Under the pieces are notes generated by a model, which made no database searches, was not told the DNA's origin, and worked only from the letters and a program-made list of their open reading frames with translations. Below are positions 1-8,905 of a DNA stretch of 64,000 nt, one piece after another. Within the stretch, counting starts at the first letter, position 1, and each line of letters begins with the position of its first letter. The translations under genes and the position numbers were made by a program. Origin of the DNA: Aliarcobacter cibarius (GTDB lineage: Bacteria; Campylobacterota; Campylobacteria; Campylobacterales; Arcobacteraceae). The stretch is from NCBI RefSeq assembly GCF_013372265.1, contig NZ_CP054051.1, positions 2,194,596 through 2,258,595 of the forward strand, written 5' to 3'.

Positions 1-7
1 GTCAAAT

Positions 8-334
8 TTGAATTCTGAAATTCTTATAAATAAGCTAATGGCTTATTTTAATGTATTTAGTATGCATGAACTTGCAACTAAACTTGAGATATCTCAACAA
101 GCGATATCAAAATGGAAAAAAAACAACTCTATTATGGCAATAAAAAAAAGATGTAGAGAGCTTGGAATTTATAATGAAATATTTATAGATTTTGATAAAG
201 AAGATTTTGGAATTAATTTTCCAAATGATATTAAAAAAACATTAAACATTATAAAAACTATGATTAAAGATAATCAAGAACTAAAAAATCAATTTCATCA
301 ATATTTAAAAGATTTTATAAAAGATAATTTATAA
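8..334 (+). CDS. phage CI repressor-like helix-turn-helix protein
   Basis: About 108 residues. Residues 18-42 form a helix-turn-helix of the phage CI repressor type (HELATKLEISQQAISKWKK), followed by a charged helical tail (KDNQELKNQFHQYLKDFIKD). It probably binds DNA as a repressor, perhaps of the TA-like operon that follows 79 bp downstream. The only start seen is a TTG at the very edge of the window and the frame is open upstream, so the true N-terminus may lie outside. There is no S24 peptidase domain, so it is not a full LexA/CI protein. The helix-turn-helix call is fairly sure; the regulatory target is inferred from position only. Confidence 0.6.
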   Translation: MNSEILINKLMAYFNVFSMHELATKLEISQQAISKWKKNNSIMAIKKRCRELGIYNEIFIDFDKEDFGINFPNDIKKTLNIIKTMIKDNQELKNQFHQYLKDFIKDNL

Positions 335-413
335 TATTAAATAGTATTTATTAATACTTAATAATATTAATTCATAATTACGATAGAATATAAAAAATAA
401 AAGGAATTAATAT

Positions 414-812
414 ATGTCTGCAAATGATTATATTTCAGGCTGGGAAGCTTTAAATATTCCTACTTCTAATGGTTATATTGCTGATTGGCACCCACAATTT
501 TATTTTAATGAGAAGAAAGAATTAAAAAAATATCCTTACAATGAAATATTAAAAGATAGTGGTATTTCAAAAAGATATATACCTTTTTTAAATAAAGATG
601 AATATACAGCAAACTATCCAAGAGCTATTGCTGATTTAGTTTATGAAAATAATACAAGAGAACTTCAAAATTGTGTATATGATTTTTTAGATGATGATGA
701 AGCAGTAGAATTGTTTAAATACTCAAAAATTATTAACAAGTATAAAAATATTGAAGATTTTATGAAATATGAACTCACAAAACTATATTTTAAGGAAATA
801 AAAAATGCTTGA
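414..812 (+). CDS. upstream partner of a broken AbiEii-like toxin
   Basis: 132 residues, preceded by AAAGGA at a good distance from the ATG. No catalytic motif or membrane segment is seen. The protein is rich in aromatic and acidic residues, with a predicted helical C-terminal half. Its end overlaps the start of the AbiEii-like gene by 8 bp, which points to translational coupling as in TA operons. By position it would be the antitoxin or accessory partner. It does not look like the classical winged-helix AbiEi antitoxin, so the family is not recognised. The upstream gap contains AT-rich repeats (TATTAATA-like) that could be an autoregulatory site. Confidence 0.5.
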   Translation: MSANDYISGWEALNIPTSNGYIADWHPQFYFNEKKELKKYPYNEILKDSGISKRYIPFLNKDEYTANYPRAIADLVYENNTRELQNCVYDFLDDDEAVELFKYSKIINKYKNIEDFMKYELTKLYFKEIKNA

Positions 813-1545
813 AAAATACCAAGAAGATAGAATTAATCTTATGAAAAGTATATTGCCATATTTTGGAGATAATTTTGTACTTAAAGGTGGTACAGCTTTA
901 TCTTTATAGTATGGATTAAATAGGTATTCAGAAGATTTAGATTTTGATGCAAAAAGTAATAATATGAATTTTATAAATAAACTTAAAAATCATAAAGATT
1001 TTAAAAACTGGAATATAAATATTAAAAAAGATACTGATACTGTATTTAGAGCAATGATAGATTACAAAGCTAAATCTCACTTAGAAGATTATCATCTAAA
1101 AATAGAAGTAAGCAATAGAAATAAAATATTTCTGCAAACTGACTCTTTAAAATATGAAAATATTGATAGAGTAAATGTATATTCAATAGATGAACTAATA
1201 AAAATGAAAACTATTGCTTTTAGCGGTAGAGATAAAATTAGAGATTTTTATGATTTAGGATATTTACTTGAGAAATACCCTAAAAATTTTAGTAAAGAGT
1301 CATTATTTGCTGTACACGAAAAAGTATCTTATGCTGGAACAGAAGAGTTAAATCTACTTCTAAAAGATGAAGTCAAAAAACACAAATTAGTTTCTTCAAA
1401 AGATATCGATATTACAGATAATTATTCACAAAATATTCTTAAAAAAGTTGAAATATTAATAGAAAATAAAAACAATTTAGAACAAAAAAAAACTTTTAAA
1501 CTAAAAGATAAAGCAATATCTAAAAATCAAGGTATTGAGAAATAA
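805..1545 (+). pseudogene. AbiEii-like nucleotidyltransferase toxin, broken by a stop codon
   Basis: Reading from the ATG at 805 gives 34 residues ending KGGTALSL, then an in-frame TAG at 907-909. The frame then continues as YGLNRYSEDLDFD and on for about 200 residues to 1545. Together these rebuild the nucleotidyltransferase motif of the AbiEii/AbiGii family (GGTALSL-x-YGL-x-R-x-SEDLDFD), and the stop falls inside the active-site motif. An ATG at 964 could restart translation, but the product would lack GG-T and the SEDLDFD acidic residues, so it should be catalytically dead. The later part shows IKMKTIAFSGRDKIRDFYDL, typical of the family. In AbiE systems the toxin is known to act on tRNA or nucleotides; that is family knowledge. 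Confidence 0.8.
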
Positions 1546-1595
1546 TTAATATTATAAAATATTAACTAATACTAAATAAGATTAAAGGAAAGAAA

Positions 1596-1859
1596 ATGGC
1601 AAAAAGAAAAATAGAACCTGTAAAGATAGACGATTTGAATGTAATTATCGAAACAAAAGAGATAACAGATTCAAAAACGGATAAAATCGGTCGCCCTAAA
1701 AAGTTTACAAAGAAATTAAATACTCCTGTTAATATTTATCTTTCGGAGGGTCAATTACAAGCTATTGATGATAAATTAAAAGAAATTGGATTTAGTGTAA
1801 GACAAGATTATTTCAGAAAACTTTTAAGGTCTGATATACCAAATTTTGATGAGTTATAA
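1596..1859 (+). CDS. small ribbon-helix-helix-like protein
   Basis: 87 residues starting at an ATG preceded by AAAGGAAAG. The C-terminal half (NTPVNIYLSEGQLQAIDD, then a second helix with SVRQDYFRKLL) has the strand-helix-helix pattern of CopG/Arc/ParD-type DNA-binding proteins. The N-terminal half is basic, with an RPKKFTKK stretch. Such proteins act as plasmid copy-control, partition or antitoxin repressors. No toxin partner follows: an IS21 element begins 107 bp downstream and may have separated it from one. The fold call is moderate and the role is unknown. Confidence 0.5.
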   Translation: MAKRKIEPVKIDDLNVIIETKEITDSKTDKIGRPKKFTKKLNTPVNIYLSEGQLQAIDDKLKEIGFSVRQDYFRKLLRSDIPNFDEL

Positions 1860-1960
1860 TGTACTGGAAAAACAAAAGTGAATAGATTTTAAAATTATGA
1901 TTCAATCCCAATTTTTGTAAAATTATATACCATAGATTAAAAGAAAATAGAGAATCAAAT

Positions 1961-1966
1961 ATCAAT
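1961..1966. repeat. left target-site duplication of the IS21 element
   Basis: ATCAAT here is repeated at 4598-4603, directly outside the terminal inverted repeats, as expected for IS21-family insertion. Confidence 0.75.
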
Positions 1967-2069
1967 TGTTGAGACGCATGCACTTGGCCACACAAATGCA
2001 TAAACATTTGGCCAGTTGAATAGTTAAAAAGTATTCTTGGTGTATTGTAACATAAGTGGCCAAATGTTT

Positions 2070-2810
2070 TTATTTTTTTGCTAAATATTCTCTCATAGAA
2101 CCACCTTTTAATTCCAATTTATGTGCAGTATGAATAAGTCTATCCATCATTGCATCAGCTATTGTTTCATTTCCTAAATATGCATGCCAATCTTTTATTG
2201 GAAGTTGAGCTGTTATAATTATTGAACCATTAAATACTCTATCTTCTATAATTTCAAATAAATCATTTACTTCATCAGGTCTTAAAGCAGATACTCCAAA
2301 GTCATCTAGAAGTAAAAGTTTAAATTTTGAGATTTTTGCTAAAGTTTTTGTATAATTTCCTGCCATTCTTGAAACTCTAATTTCTTCAAGTAAGTTTGAA
2401 ACTCTATAATACTTTGTTGTATATCCTAAATCAATTGCTCTTCTTGCAAGACATTGCATGGTAAAGCTCTTTCCAACACCACTTGGACCTGTAATTAGAA
2501 CGTTTTGATTGTTTTTTATGAAATTTCCAGTTGCTAATGACATAATTACTGATTTATCTAAATTTCTTTTTGGAAGATACTCTATTTGATCTAGTGAAGC
2601 TGTTTTATCTTTTAGGGTTGCAGCTTGTAAAACTCTTTTGATTCTTTTATTATCTCTTTGAATAATCTCTGCTTCAAATAGATGATAAAGCCTCTCTTCA
2701 AAGCTCAATGAGCTGTAATTAGCATCATTACTTTGATGCAATAATGAATCTTTAAATCCTGTTAGATTTAATATTGTTAGTTGCTGTACAATTGTATCAA
2801 CTGATATCAT
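2070..2810 (-). CDS. istB: IS21 helper ATPase IstB
   Basis: 246 residues, the normal length for IstB. It is an AAA+ ATPase that works with the IstA transposase in target choice and strand transfer. The Walker A motif (GPSGVGKSF) lies near residue 108 and Walker B (LLLLDDFGV) near residue 168. The sensor/arginine region ends with DAMMDRLIHTAHKLELKGGS, as in the DnaC-like family. It lies 45 bp downstream of istA in the same element and is probably co-transcribed with it. No damage is seen. Confidence 0.92.
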   Translation of the reverse strand: MISVDTIVQQLTILNLTGFKDSLLHQSNDANYSSLSFEERLYHLFEAEIIQRDNKRIKRVLQAATLKDKTASLDQIEYLPKRNLDKSVIMSLATGNFIKNNQNVLITGPSGVGKSFTMQCLARRAIDLGYTTKYYRVSNLLEEIRVSRMAGNYTKTLAKISKFKLLLLDDFGVSALRPDEVNDLFEIIEDRVFNGSIIITAQLPIKDWHAYLGNETIADAMMDRLIHTAHKLELKGGSMREYLAKK

Positions 2811-2855
2811 GATTTTTTCCTTATTGTTTTTATTTTTCTAATTTTTGTCGATAAG

Positions 2856-4403
2856 TTAAATATCACTTTTTGCATAATATAATCCACCTCTAATATTTTC
2901 ATGGTCATTCAAGTAAGAGTTATTTACACTTTTTTCTTGAGTGTAATAGTAAAGATAACTTTTTGTTTTTAGCATTGCTTCAATTAAACTTACTTTTAAA
3001 ATATTTGCTTCAAGTGCAACTTTTGAGACTTTTTCAATCTCCTCTTTTCCATAAGTATTTGAGAAACTTAGTATTGCTATACAAGATTTATAAGCTCTTA
3101 CTTCATGGCCTTTTGAATCCATTATTTGTTGCATTAATAAACTTGTATTTTTTCCAATACTATTTGCCCAATTTAAAATTCTTCTACTATTCCACTTCTC
3201 ATATTGATACTGATGTTCTAAAGGCATATGCTCTTTCATGGTTGAATCTGTATATGCTTGATATAATCTTTTATGATGTGCAATTGCATTTCCATCAAGT
3301 GAAATTACTACTGATGTTGAAGAATATGTAATATCTACTTTTTTACCTAAATAAAGATATGGTACAGAGTATCCATTTCCTAAAAGTTCAACATGGTAAT
3401 CAATTCCAACAGTAGCTTTTTTAAACTCTTTATAAACATACCGATTTGCTCTTAAAGGGTGTAAATATGGTTTATCTAACAGTTCAAATAGTTCAGTTCT
3501 ACTTTTATTAAATCTTCTTACTTTTTTAAGATTATAAAAATCTAGCAATTTATTTATCTTTTCATTTAATTGATCAACATTAAAAAAAGTATGATGACGC
3601 AATCTCATAAGTATCCATCGCTGAATTGCTTTAACTCCTAGTTCTACTTTACTTTTATCTTGTGGTTTATATGGTCGTGCTGGTTCTATTGCTATTCCAT
3701 AATGTCTAGCCATATCAGCATAAGCATCATTTAGTTTTACTATTCCTTTTTTATTACTTATAACTGCTGCTTTTAAATTATCAGGTACTAATATATTTGG
3801 AACACCTCCATAAAAATAAAAAGCATTTATATTGGAATTTATAAAATCTTTTGTGCTTTGAGTCATACTTGCATGAACATAGGTATAACCTGAAGCTCCA
3901 AGAACTGTTACAAATATTTGAGCTTTACTTATTTCACCAGTTCTTTGATTTACAATTGGCATTGTAAGACCACTATAATCAATAAAAAGTTTATCTCCAC
4001 CATAATGTATTTGTCTCATTGAAGGATTTACTGTTTGTACAAATTTATTATAGTAACGATTAAATTGGCTATAACTATAGATATTTGGGTTATTTACTGA
4101 AATCTCTTCATACAATAGTTTTCTAGTCATCCCTTTTTGTGAAAGTTCATAATGTACATTATCCCAATCTATTTCAATAGCTGTAGTTGTTGATTTTTTC
4201 TCCGAAGGTTTTTTAGGATGAAATAGTTGTTCTACCTCTACATCATTTAAATTTAATGTTTTTTCCAAAGAGAGATTCATTTCATTAAATGAAGTTACAT
4301 AATTAGCAACACTATTCCTGGAAACTCCAGTAATAGTTTGTATTTGTCTATTTGACAATTGATTAAGAAGCTTTAATCTTAATACTTCTTTGATTTTACT
4401 CAT
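2856..4403 (-). CDS. istA: IS21 transposase IstA
   Basis: About 515 residues from the ATG at 4403, which has AGGAG 7 bases upstream; another ATG at 4418 would add five residues. The N-terminus has a helix-turn-helix (NRQIQTITGVSRNSVANYV). A DDE integrase core follows, with the first Asp in LFIDYSGLTM, the second in ILVPDNLKAAV and the Glu in PQDKSKVELGVKAIQ. The C-terminal Mu-transposase-like beta-barrel region contains NGYSVPYLYLGKKVDI. The length and all three acidic residues are intact, so it should be active. Confidence 0.9.
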   Translation of the reverse strand: MSKIKEVLRLKLLNQLSNRQIQTITGVSRNSVANYVTSFNEMNLSLEKTLNLNDVEVEQLFHPKKPSEKKSTTTAIEIDWDNVHYELSQKGMTRKLLYEEISVNNPNIYSYSQFNRYYNKFVQTVNPSMRQIHYGGDKLFIDYSGLTMPIVNQRTGEISKAQIFVTVLGASGYTYVHASMTQSTKDFINSNINAFYFYGGVPNILVPDNLKAAVISNKKGIVKLNDAYADMARHYGIAIEPARPYKPQDKSKVELGVKAIQRWILMRLRHHTFFNVDQLNEKINKLLDFYNLKKVRRFNKSRTELFELLDKPYLHPLRANRYVYKEFKKATVGIDYHVELLGNGYSVPYLYLGKKVDITYSSTSVVISLDGNAIAHHKRLYQAYTDSTMKEHMPLEHQYQYEKWNSRRILNWANSIGKNTSLLMQQIMDSKGHEVRAYKSCIAILSFSNTYGKEEIEKVSKVALEANILKVSLIEAMLKTKSYLYYYTQEKSVNNSYLNDHENIRGGLYYAKSDI

Positions 4404-4597
4404 ATCTATTCTCCTCATTATTTACACCTTTTTTAGGTGTATTATATTGAAGAATACTTCTAAACTTAACTCAAACTTATAGACGCATCATAAAGGTTTT
4501 AGTGGCTCTCTTTGAGATGCGCACACTGGCCAAATCATAATGCGTCAGCTGGCCAAGTGTGAATGCACTCGGTGGCTAAATTCTTTGCGTCCCAACA

Positions 4598-4603
4598 ATC
4601 AAT
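4598..4603. repeat. right target-site duplication of the IS21 element
   Basis: ATCAAT, matching 1961-1966 on the other side of the element. Confidence 0.75.
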
Positions 4604-4733
4604 TGAGATATTTATAAGTTTGGAGCAAAATCTCCAACTAAAATGGTAGAAAAAATAAAGATGGTTTATGCTTTTAAAGGTAACTTTTTTCAAAAATCAA
4701 CTGTCCAGTTTAGCACATCGTTTTACATCTAGA

Positions 4734-5576
4734 TTAATAGAAAATATTCCAATATTTATTTAGCATATAGTAGTCCTTATTTTTTTCAGTATAAAAATTA
4801 AGTTCTGATTTCTTTGCATGAAATTTTGAAAGTTCATTTTGTGAATAACCAATTTGTTCCAAATAAAATCCTGCTAACTGAAAGTAAGGATAGATAAAAT
4901 CAAATTTTTCAATAATAGTGTAAATCTCATCTACGTCAAGCCTATTTTTTATATTTGTAAAAACTTTAATTACATTTTTGCTAGATTGAAAATAATGAAT
5001 ATTTGTAATCATCTCTACAAAAGCTCTATTAATTGAAGATATTTTATATCCATCATATTTTATAATTCCAAAACTATTAGTATTATTTGATTCAAGTAGA
5101 ATTACAATACGATTATCAATTTTATCATAAGCAGCAGTTCTTCTTGGTCTTTTACTAAAAGCATTATTTATATTTTCTTGAGTTAAAATTGCATTGCTAT
5201 GCTTTATTCTTTTTGTTCTTTCTTTTGAAATAAATATGTACTCATCTCTAAAATAACTCACTTTTAGAATATTAAGTGCTGTACTCATAGAAAAAAAACT
5301 ATTTTTTTCTAAAGAATTACAAAAATTATAGATATTAAAATCTTGATTAAAGGTATATCTTGTTTTTAAATGTCCTCTTATAATGATACTTTTTTGAGTT
5401 AATCCCTCATCGATAAGCTTCAATAAAAAAGAGTTAAATGATAGACTATTTGATACTAAAGATTTATTTTTTAATATTACTAATATCTCTTTCAACTGCC
5501 CCTGGGATAAAAATTCATATGAATAAATAAATTTTAAAATTTCTTGCTTATTTAAAGTAAAATAGTCTTGTTTCAT
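4734..5576 (-). CDS. AbiEi-like winged-helix protein, divergent partner of a HipA-like kinase
   Basis: 280 residues. The N-terminus looks like a winged helix (FLSQGQLKEILVILKNK). Further on are features resembling type IV AbiEi antitoxins: a helix with STALNIL, a strand region YIFISKERTKRI, a conserved-type ISSINRAFVEMI segment, and a late helix YFQLAGFYLEQIGY. It is divergent from the HipA-like gene, with 140 bp between them holding a perfect 24-bp palindrome. The inference is that it represses the shared promoter region and takes the place of HipB as partner. Distant similarity only; a generic transcriptional regulator is the alternative. Confidence 0.5.
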   Translation of the reverse strand: MKQDYFTLNKQEILKFIYSYEFLSQGQLKEILVILKNKSLVSNSLSFNSFLLKLIDEGLTQKSIIIRGHLKTRYTFNQDFNIYNFCNSLEKNSFFSMSTALNILKVSYFRDEYIFISKERTKRIKHSNAILTQENINNAFSKRPRRTAAYDKIDNRIVILLESNNTNSFGIIKYDGYKISSINRAFVEMITNIHYFQSSKNVIKVFTNIKNRLDVDEIYTIIEKFDFIYPYFQLAGFYLEQIGYSQNELSKFHAKKSELNFYTEKNKDYYMLNKYWNIFY

Positions 5577-5586
5577 TTATTAGTCT

Positions 5587-5610
5587 TAGTAAAGTAAATT
5601 TACTTTACTA
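5587..5610. promoter_or_regulatory. perfect 24-bp palindrome, likely operator
   Basis: Two 12-base arms (TAGTAAAGTAAA and its exact complement) meet with no spacer. The site starts 10 bp upstream of the AbiEi-like start codon, within its promoter or leader. The symmetry and position fit an autoregulatory binding site of the divergent pair. Confidence 0.6.
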
Positions 5611-5655
5611 TATCAAATATTTTAAATTTTGTCAAGATGACTTTCTATGTAGATA

Positions 5656-5702
5656 TTGACTTTTATTAAATGTTTGATAAAATTAAGTATATGTACTTAA
5701 TT
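5656..5702 (+). promoter_or_regulatory. likely promoter and second dyad upstream of the hipA-like gene
   Basis: TTGACT at 5656-5661 with TAAAAT 16 bases later (5678-5683) is a plausible sigma-70-type promoter. It runs into an imperfect palindrome at 5681-5702 (half-sites AATTAAGTA and TACTTAATT). The dyad covers the expected transcription start, 14 bases before the ATG, so a bound repressor would block the gene. Confidence 0.4.
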
Positions 5703-5716
5703 AAAAGAAGTAAATA

Positions 5717-7063
5717 ATGAAAATATTTGTAGTAAAAAATAAACAATTTATTGGGACTCTTAGTGAAGAGATTGGAAAAATTAGATTTGTTTACAATGAT
5801 GAAATACCTGCAGGCAGTTATTTCCAAGGATTAAAAGAAAAAGAAAATATATCAAGCAATCTATTTCCAATTTTTGAAAATATGCTACCAGAGTTTGAGC
5901 AACTAAACTTCATTAAAGCTCAAAATAATATCTCAACTCAAATTGAAGTTTTACTTTATCTTACTGACATCCACGGAAGCTATGAATTTTATACTCAAAA
6001 TGATATTGAAAAACTTGAACTACAAAAGCAAAATATTTTCAATTTTATTGATACTAAAGAAGAGATACTTGATAACAATTATACTTTTCCAAATATTTTA
6101 GACTATTCATTAAGTATAGATGACTCAATTTTATATCCAAATGGTTTGGCAAATAGTAAAGTTATAGGACTTTCAGGATATCAATATAAGTTTAGTATCA
6201 TAAAAGATGATATAAACAAAACAATTTCTTATGATGAAACAAAAAATAGTAATTATTTCATGAAACCCTATAGTAAATTCTATACATCCTACATGCCCAA
6301 TGAAAAAGATAGAAGTTACATCCCATATTTACTCATCAATGAACATTTATTTATGAGCCTTGCTAGAGATTTTGGATTTAGTGTTCCATACAATGGAATT
6401 ATAAAACATGATAGCGACTACCACTATATCATTAAAAGATTTGATAGATACGGAGAACTTAAAATCGACCACCATGAAATACTGACATTAATGAATAAAA
6501 ATAGTGATCAAAAATATAAAGTCTCAATGAGAGAAGTTTTGGAAACTGCAAAAATGTATATTTCAAAAGAACAGCTTGTAGAACTTTTTAGATTTATTGT
6601 CTTTTCTGTAGTTATTGGTCATGGAGATTTACATGCAAAGAATCTTTCGCTTATTTATTCAAGCAACAAATTGGATGAAAGAGCTATGCAATTATCTCCT
6701 TTTTATGATATTTCTACCACAAAAATTTATAAAGATACAAAAAAAAACGATGTAGGATTAAAAATTGAAAACAGAACCAGTAAAGTAAAAAAAACAGATT
6801 TATTACAACTCGCTTTATGTATAGATATTGATCAAAATTTAGTTGATAATTTAATAGAGCTAACATCAAAGCAATTTATTGACACTTTTCAAACTTATAT
6901 TGAAAAACTACCTGATAGCATAAAAGCACTACCTTATCATACATCAAAATATGGTGGACAAAAACCATTTGAAGCTGTTTTGAAAGAGTATTATAAAAAT
7001 AGAGTTGAAGATTTATATAATAATTTGTTAGAAAAATTTAATAGTCATAGTATTTGGGAATAA
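5717..7063 (+). CDS. HipA-like serine/threonine kinase toxin
   Basis: 448 residues, close to full-length HipA. The N-terminal subdomain (residues 1 to about 105) has the HipA couple-domain pattern (FIGTLSEE, then YFQGLKEKENIS, then LFPIFENMLPE). The kinase part has GLSGYQYKFS (glycine-rich loop), YFMKPY (ATP Lys), FDRYG, the catalytic loop GHGDLHAKNLS and the metal-binding SPFYDISTT. All key residues are present. HipA kinases are known to phosphorylate aminoacyl-tRNA synthetases or similar targets and stop growth. No HipB-like gene is adjacent; the divergent AbiEi-like gene is the only candidate partner. The ribosome site AGAAG lies just before the ATG. Confidence 0.82.
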   Translation: MKIFVVKNKQFIGTLSEEIGKIRFVYNDEIPAGSYFQGLKEKENISSNLFPIFENMLPEFEQLNFIKAQNNISTQIEVLLYLTDIHGSYEFYTQNDIEKLELQKQNIFNFIDTKEEILDNNYTFPNILDYSLSIDDSILYPNGLANSKVIGLSGYQYKFSIIKDDINKTISYDETKNSNYFMKPYSKFYTSYMPNEKDRSYIPYLLINEHLFMSLARDFGFSVPYNGIIKHDSDYHYIIKRFDRYGELKIDHHEILTLMNKNSDQKYKVSMREVLETAKMYISKEQLVELFRFIVFSVVIGHGDLHAKNLSLIYSSNKLDERAMQLSPFYDISTTKIYKDTKKNDVGLKIENRTSKVKKTDLLQLALCIDIDQNLVDNLIELTSKQFIDTFQTYIEKLPDSIKALPYHTSKYGGQKPFEAVLKEYYKNRVEDLYNNLLEKFNSHSIWE

Positions 7064-7516
7064 GGTCAATAAAAAGTAAAAAACTAAATTTACATATAAG
7101 ACACTAATTTTTTTAGCTTTTATATTAAAGTCATCATTTCAGATATTTTACTCTCAACAATTTAATAAATCAATTTTTACAAACGATCGTTTTCAAGAAT
7201 TAAAAAAAGTAAATTTCTAAATTCCATAGAATCAATATTTAGAAATTCTCAAAAACTATTCTCAAAACCAATTCTTAATTTACTATAGTAATAATAAGTT
7301 TTAAGAATATTTTATAACAACAAATGTTCTTGTTCAAATTCCATTTAAAATCCAAGTATTATTGGGAAAAAACTGCTAGAGCTTTATAATTAAAAGATTA
7401 ATATTTTCTCTTCAAAGAAATTAAAAATGAATCAATATTTCATATGAGTCAACTATTTTAAATTAATAGTTAAACTTAAATCAAAAAATTAATATAAGAG
7501 TTTCAGTTGGAAACTT
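7064..7516. other. non-coding gap between the hipA-like gene and IS110
   Basis: About 450 bp, extremely AT-rich, with no open frame of note and no clear terminator. The right end of the IS110 element must lie somewhere near 7400-7516, but IS110 ends lack obvious inverted repeats, so no boundary could be set. Confidence 0.4.
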
Positions 7517-8713
7517 TTATATTGCTAAATTTGTGTGATTTGATTCAAATTTAGTATTGTTCTTTAACATTTTAAAAATAATACGAATGAGTTTATTGGC
7601 AACAGCAATAACTGATTGTTTAAAAGTTTTGCCTTCATTTCGTTTTTTATCATAATAGGATTTGAGTGTTTCATTCCAAACAGTTGCTGCTCTTGCCATA
7701 TGCCATATGGTTCTTCTTAAATGAGAGTTGCCTCTTTTTGAAATTGAACCTCTAATATTAACTGAAGATCCACTTTGGTAAATAGCTGGATCAGTGCCTG
7801 CAAATGCAATAATTTGCTTAGGTGATTCAAAGTTTTTTATATTTCCTATCTCTGCAAGAAATGATGAAGCACTATCTTTTCCAACACCAGCAATAGATGT
7901 TAATATTTCAATATCGTCATTGTGATGTTCGTCAACAAACTCTTCTATTATTTTAATGTACTCATCTAATTGAATTTGTAAGAATTCTAATTGTTTGATT
8001 TTAGAGATGAGTATTTTTTCTAAAGATGGATTGTTAATACCAATAGAATTTTGAGCTAATAAAAGTATATCATTAGCACTGATTTTAGCTTTAGCTCCTC
8101 TTTGGTTATCTTTGTTTAAAAGTGAAGCTATTTTCTTCTCTTTCAAGTTCCTAATAGCTTGTTTGCTAGGAGCTTGCAAGAGCAGATTTAAACTGCTCTT
8201 TGAAAAGATATTTGTGTTCTTTAAAAATTCTGGGAATAATTGATTAACTAATGCTTTAATATCAGTTTTTATAGCTGATATTTGGTTGGTAAGTTTCTCT
8301 TTTTCTCTAATGATAGGTTTTATTGTTTCTAAATCACTAAGCTTTGATAGCCTAAGTGTACTACTATTTCTCTTTGCAAATAGAGAAATAGTATATGCAT
8401 CCTTGCTATCTGTTTTAGTTTTTCTAATAGTTATTGATTTAGTAAATGCATTAACAAACAATGGATTTATAACACATACATTAAAATTAAGCTCTAATAA
8501 AAATGAGAGTAAATTTAAATGGTATATTCCTGTTGCTTCTATGCATATTAAAATTTCATCCTTAGAAAAAGAAGATAAAATATCACCAAGATTAGTAAAA
8601 TCTTCATAACTCATAAGATAATGATTTTTATCTAATAGCTTCTCGTTTGAATCTATAAAACAAAAATCAAAACTATCTTTAGAGATATCTATTCCTAGAA
8701 AATATTGGTACAT
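7517..8713 (-). CDS. IS110-family transposase
   Basis: About 398 residues from the ATG at 8713, which is preceded by AAAAGGA. The frame is open further upstream to a TTG at 8824, but the family's N-terminus (YFLGIDISKDSFDF) starts right after the chosen ATG. The N-terminal DEDD/RuvC-like catalytic domain includes ICIEATGIYHLNL and RKTKTDSKDAYTI. The C-terminal transposase_20 domain includes LTSIAGVGKDSASSFLAEIG, FAGTDPAIYQSG and RGNSHLRRTIWHMA with the nucleophile-type Ser. IS110 enzymes are known to be guided by a bridge RNA from the element's own non-coding end. Full length, no damage seen. Confidence 0.9.
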   Translation of the reverse strand: MYQYFLGIDISKDSFDFCFIDSNEKLLDKNHYLMSYEDFTNLGDILSSFSKDEILICIEATGIYHLNLLSFLLELNFNVCVINPLFVNAFTKSITIRKTKTDSKDAYTISLFAKRNSSTLRLSKLSDLETIKPIIREKEKLTNQISAIKTDIKALVNQLFPEFLKNTNIFSKSSLNLLLQAPSKQAIRNLKEKKIASLLNKDNQRGAKAKISANDILLLAQNSIGINNPSLEKILISKIKQLEFLQIQLDEYIKIIEEFVDEHHNDDIEILTSIAGVGKDSASSFLAEIGNIKNFESPKQIIAFAGTDPAIYQSGSSVNIRGSISKRGNSHLRRTIWHMARAATVWNETLKSYYDKKRNEGKTFKQSVIAVANKLIRIIFKMLKNNTKFESNHTNLAI

Positions 8714-8825
8714 AAATTTCCTTTTAAATTGGAGTTTATATTTGAATATAAAAAATAAAAACCAAAAGTTATTTAAAAACATACAAACAGATAAGCAAAT
8801 ACTTGACTTGATCCTACCTTCCAAA
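8714..8825 (-). other. 5' non-coding end of the IS110 element, possible bridge-RNA region
   Basis: This stretch lies just upstream of the IS110 transposase. A diverged copy of its outer half occurs in inverted orientation at about 10053-10115, which suggests that the element boundary is close to 8820-8825. In the IS110 family the non-coding end beside the transposase encodes the bridge RNA (established for IS621 and relatives). Whether this short stretch holds one could not be folded or tested here. Confidence 0.35.
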
Positions 8826-8833
8826 TGACAGAG

Positions 8834-8868
8834 GTTCTAAGACCTAATCAACTAATTGGGATTGAAAG
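8834..8868. repeat. single CRISPR-repeat-like motif (no array)
   Basis: A 35-base stretch starts GTTCTAAGACC and ends GGGATTGAAAG. It contains an internal stem (CCTAAT pairing with ATTGGG around a 6-base loop). The GTT start, ATTGAAAG end and internal stem match the general look of type I/III CRISPR repeats. No second copy and no cas genes were seen in the window. It may be an array remnant cut by the IS110 and IS630 insertions, or chance. Confidence 0.25.
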
Positions 8869-8905
8869 CAAGTAACAGACTCGTATGGAGATTTATTATC
8901 TATTA

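Larger units (their letters stand above)
1967..4597 (-). mobile_element. complete IS21-family insertion sequence
   Basis: About 2.63 kb. The left end reads TGTTGAGACGCA and the right end, on the opposite strand, TGTTGGGACGCA: 11 of 12 bases match, with the usual TG...CA tips. Inside each end are several copies of a TGGCCA-containing repeat (left near 1985, 2010 and 2052; right near 4502, 4524, 4550 and 4572), which are the multiple transposase-binding repeats typical of IS21. It carries istA and istB on the minus strand, both full-length, and is flanked by ATCAAT on both sides. The intact genes and exact duplication suggest a recent and possibly active insertion. Confidence 0.85.

Noticed and set aside
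2963-3331. Plus-strand open frame inside istA
   Set aside because: Leu/Tyr-rich shadow of a strong minus-strand gene with clear domains; no ribosome site.
8286-8609. Plus-strand open frame inside the IS110 transposase
   Set aside because: Antisense to well-conserved transposase motifs; no independent support.
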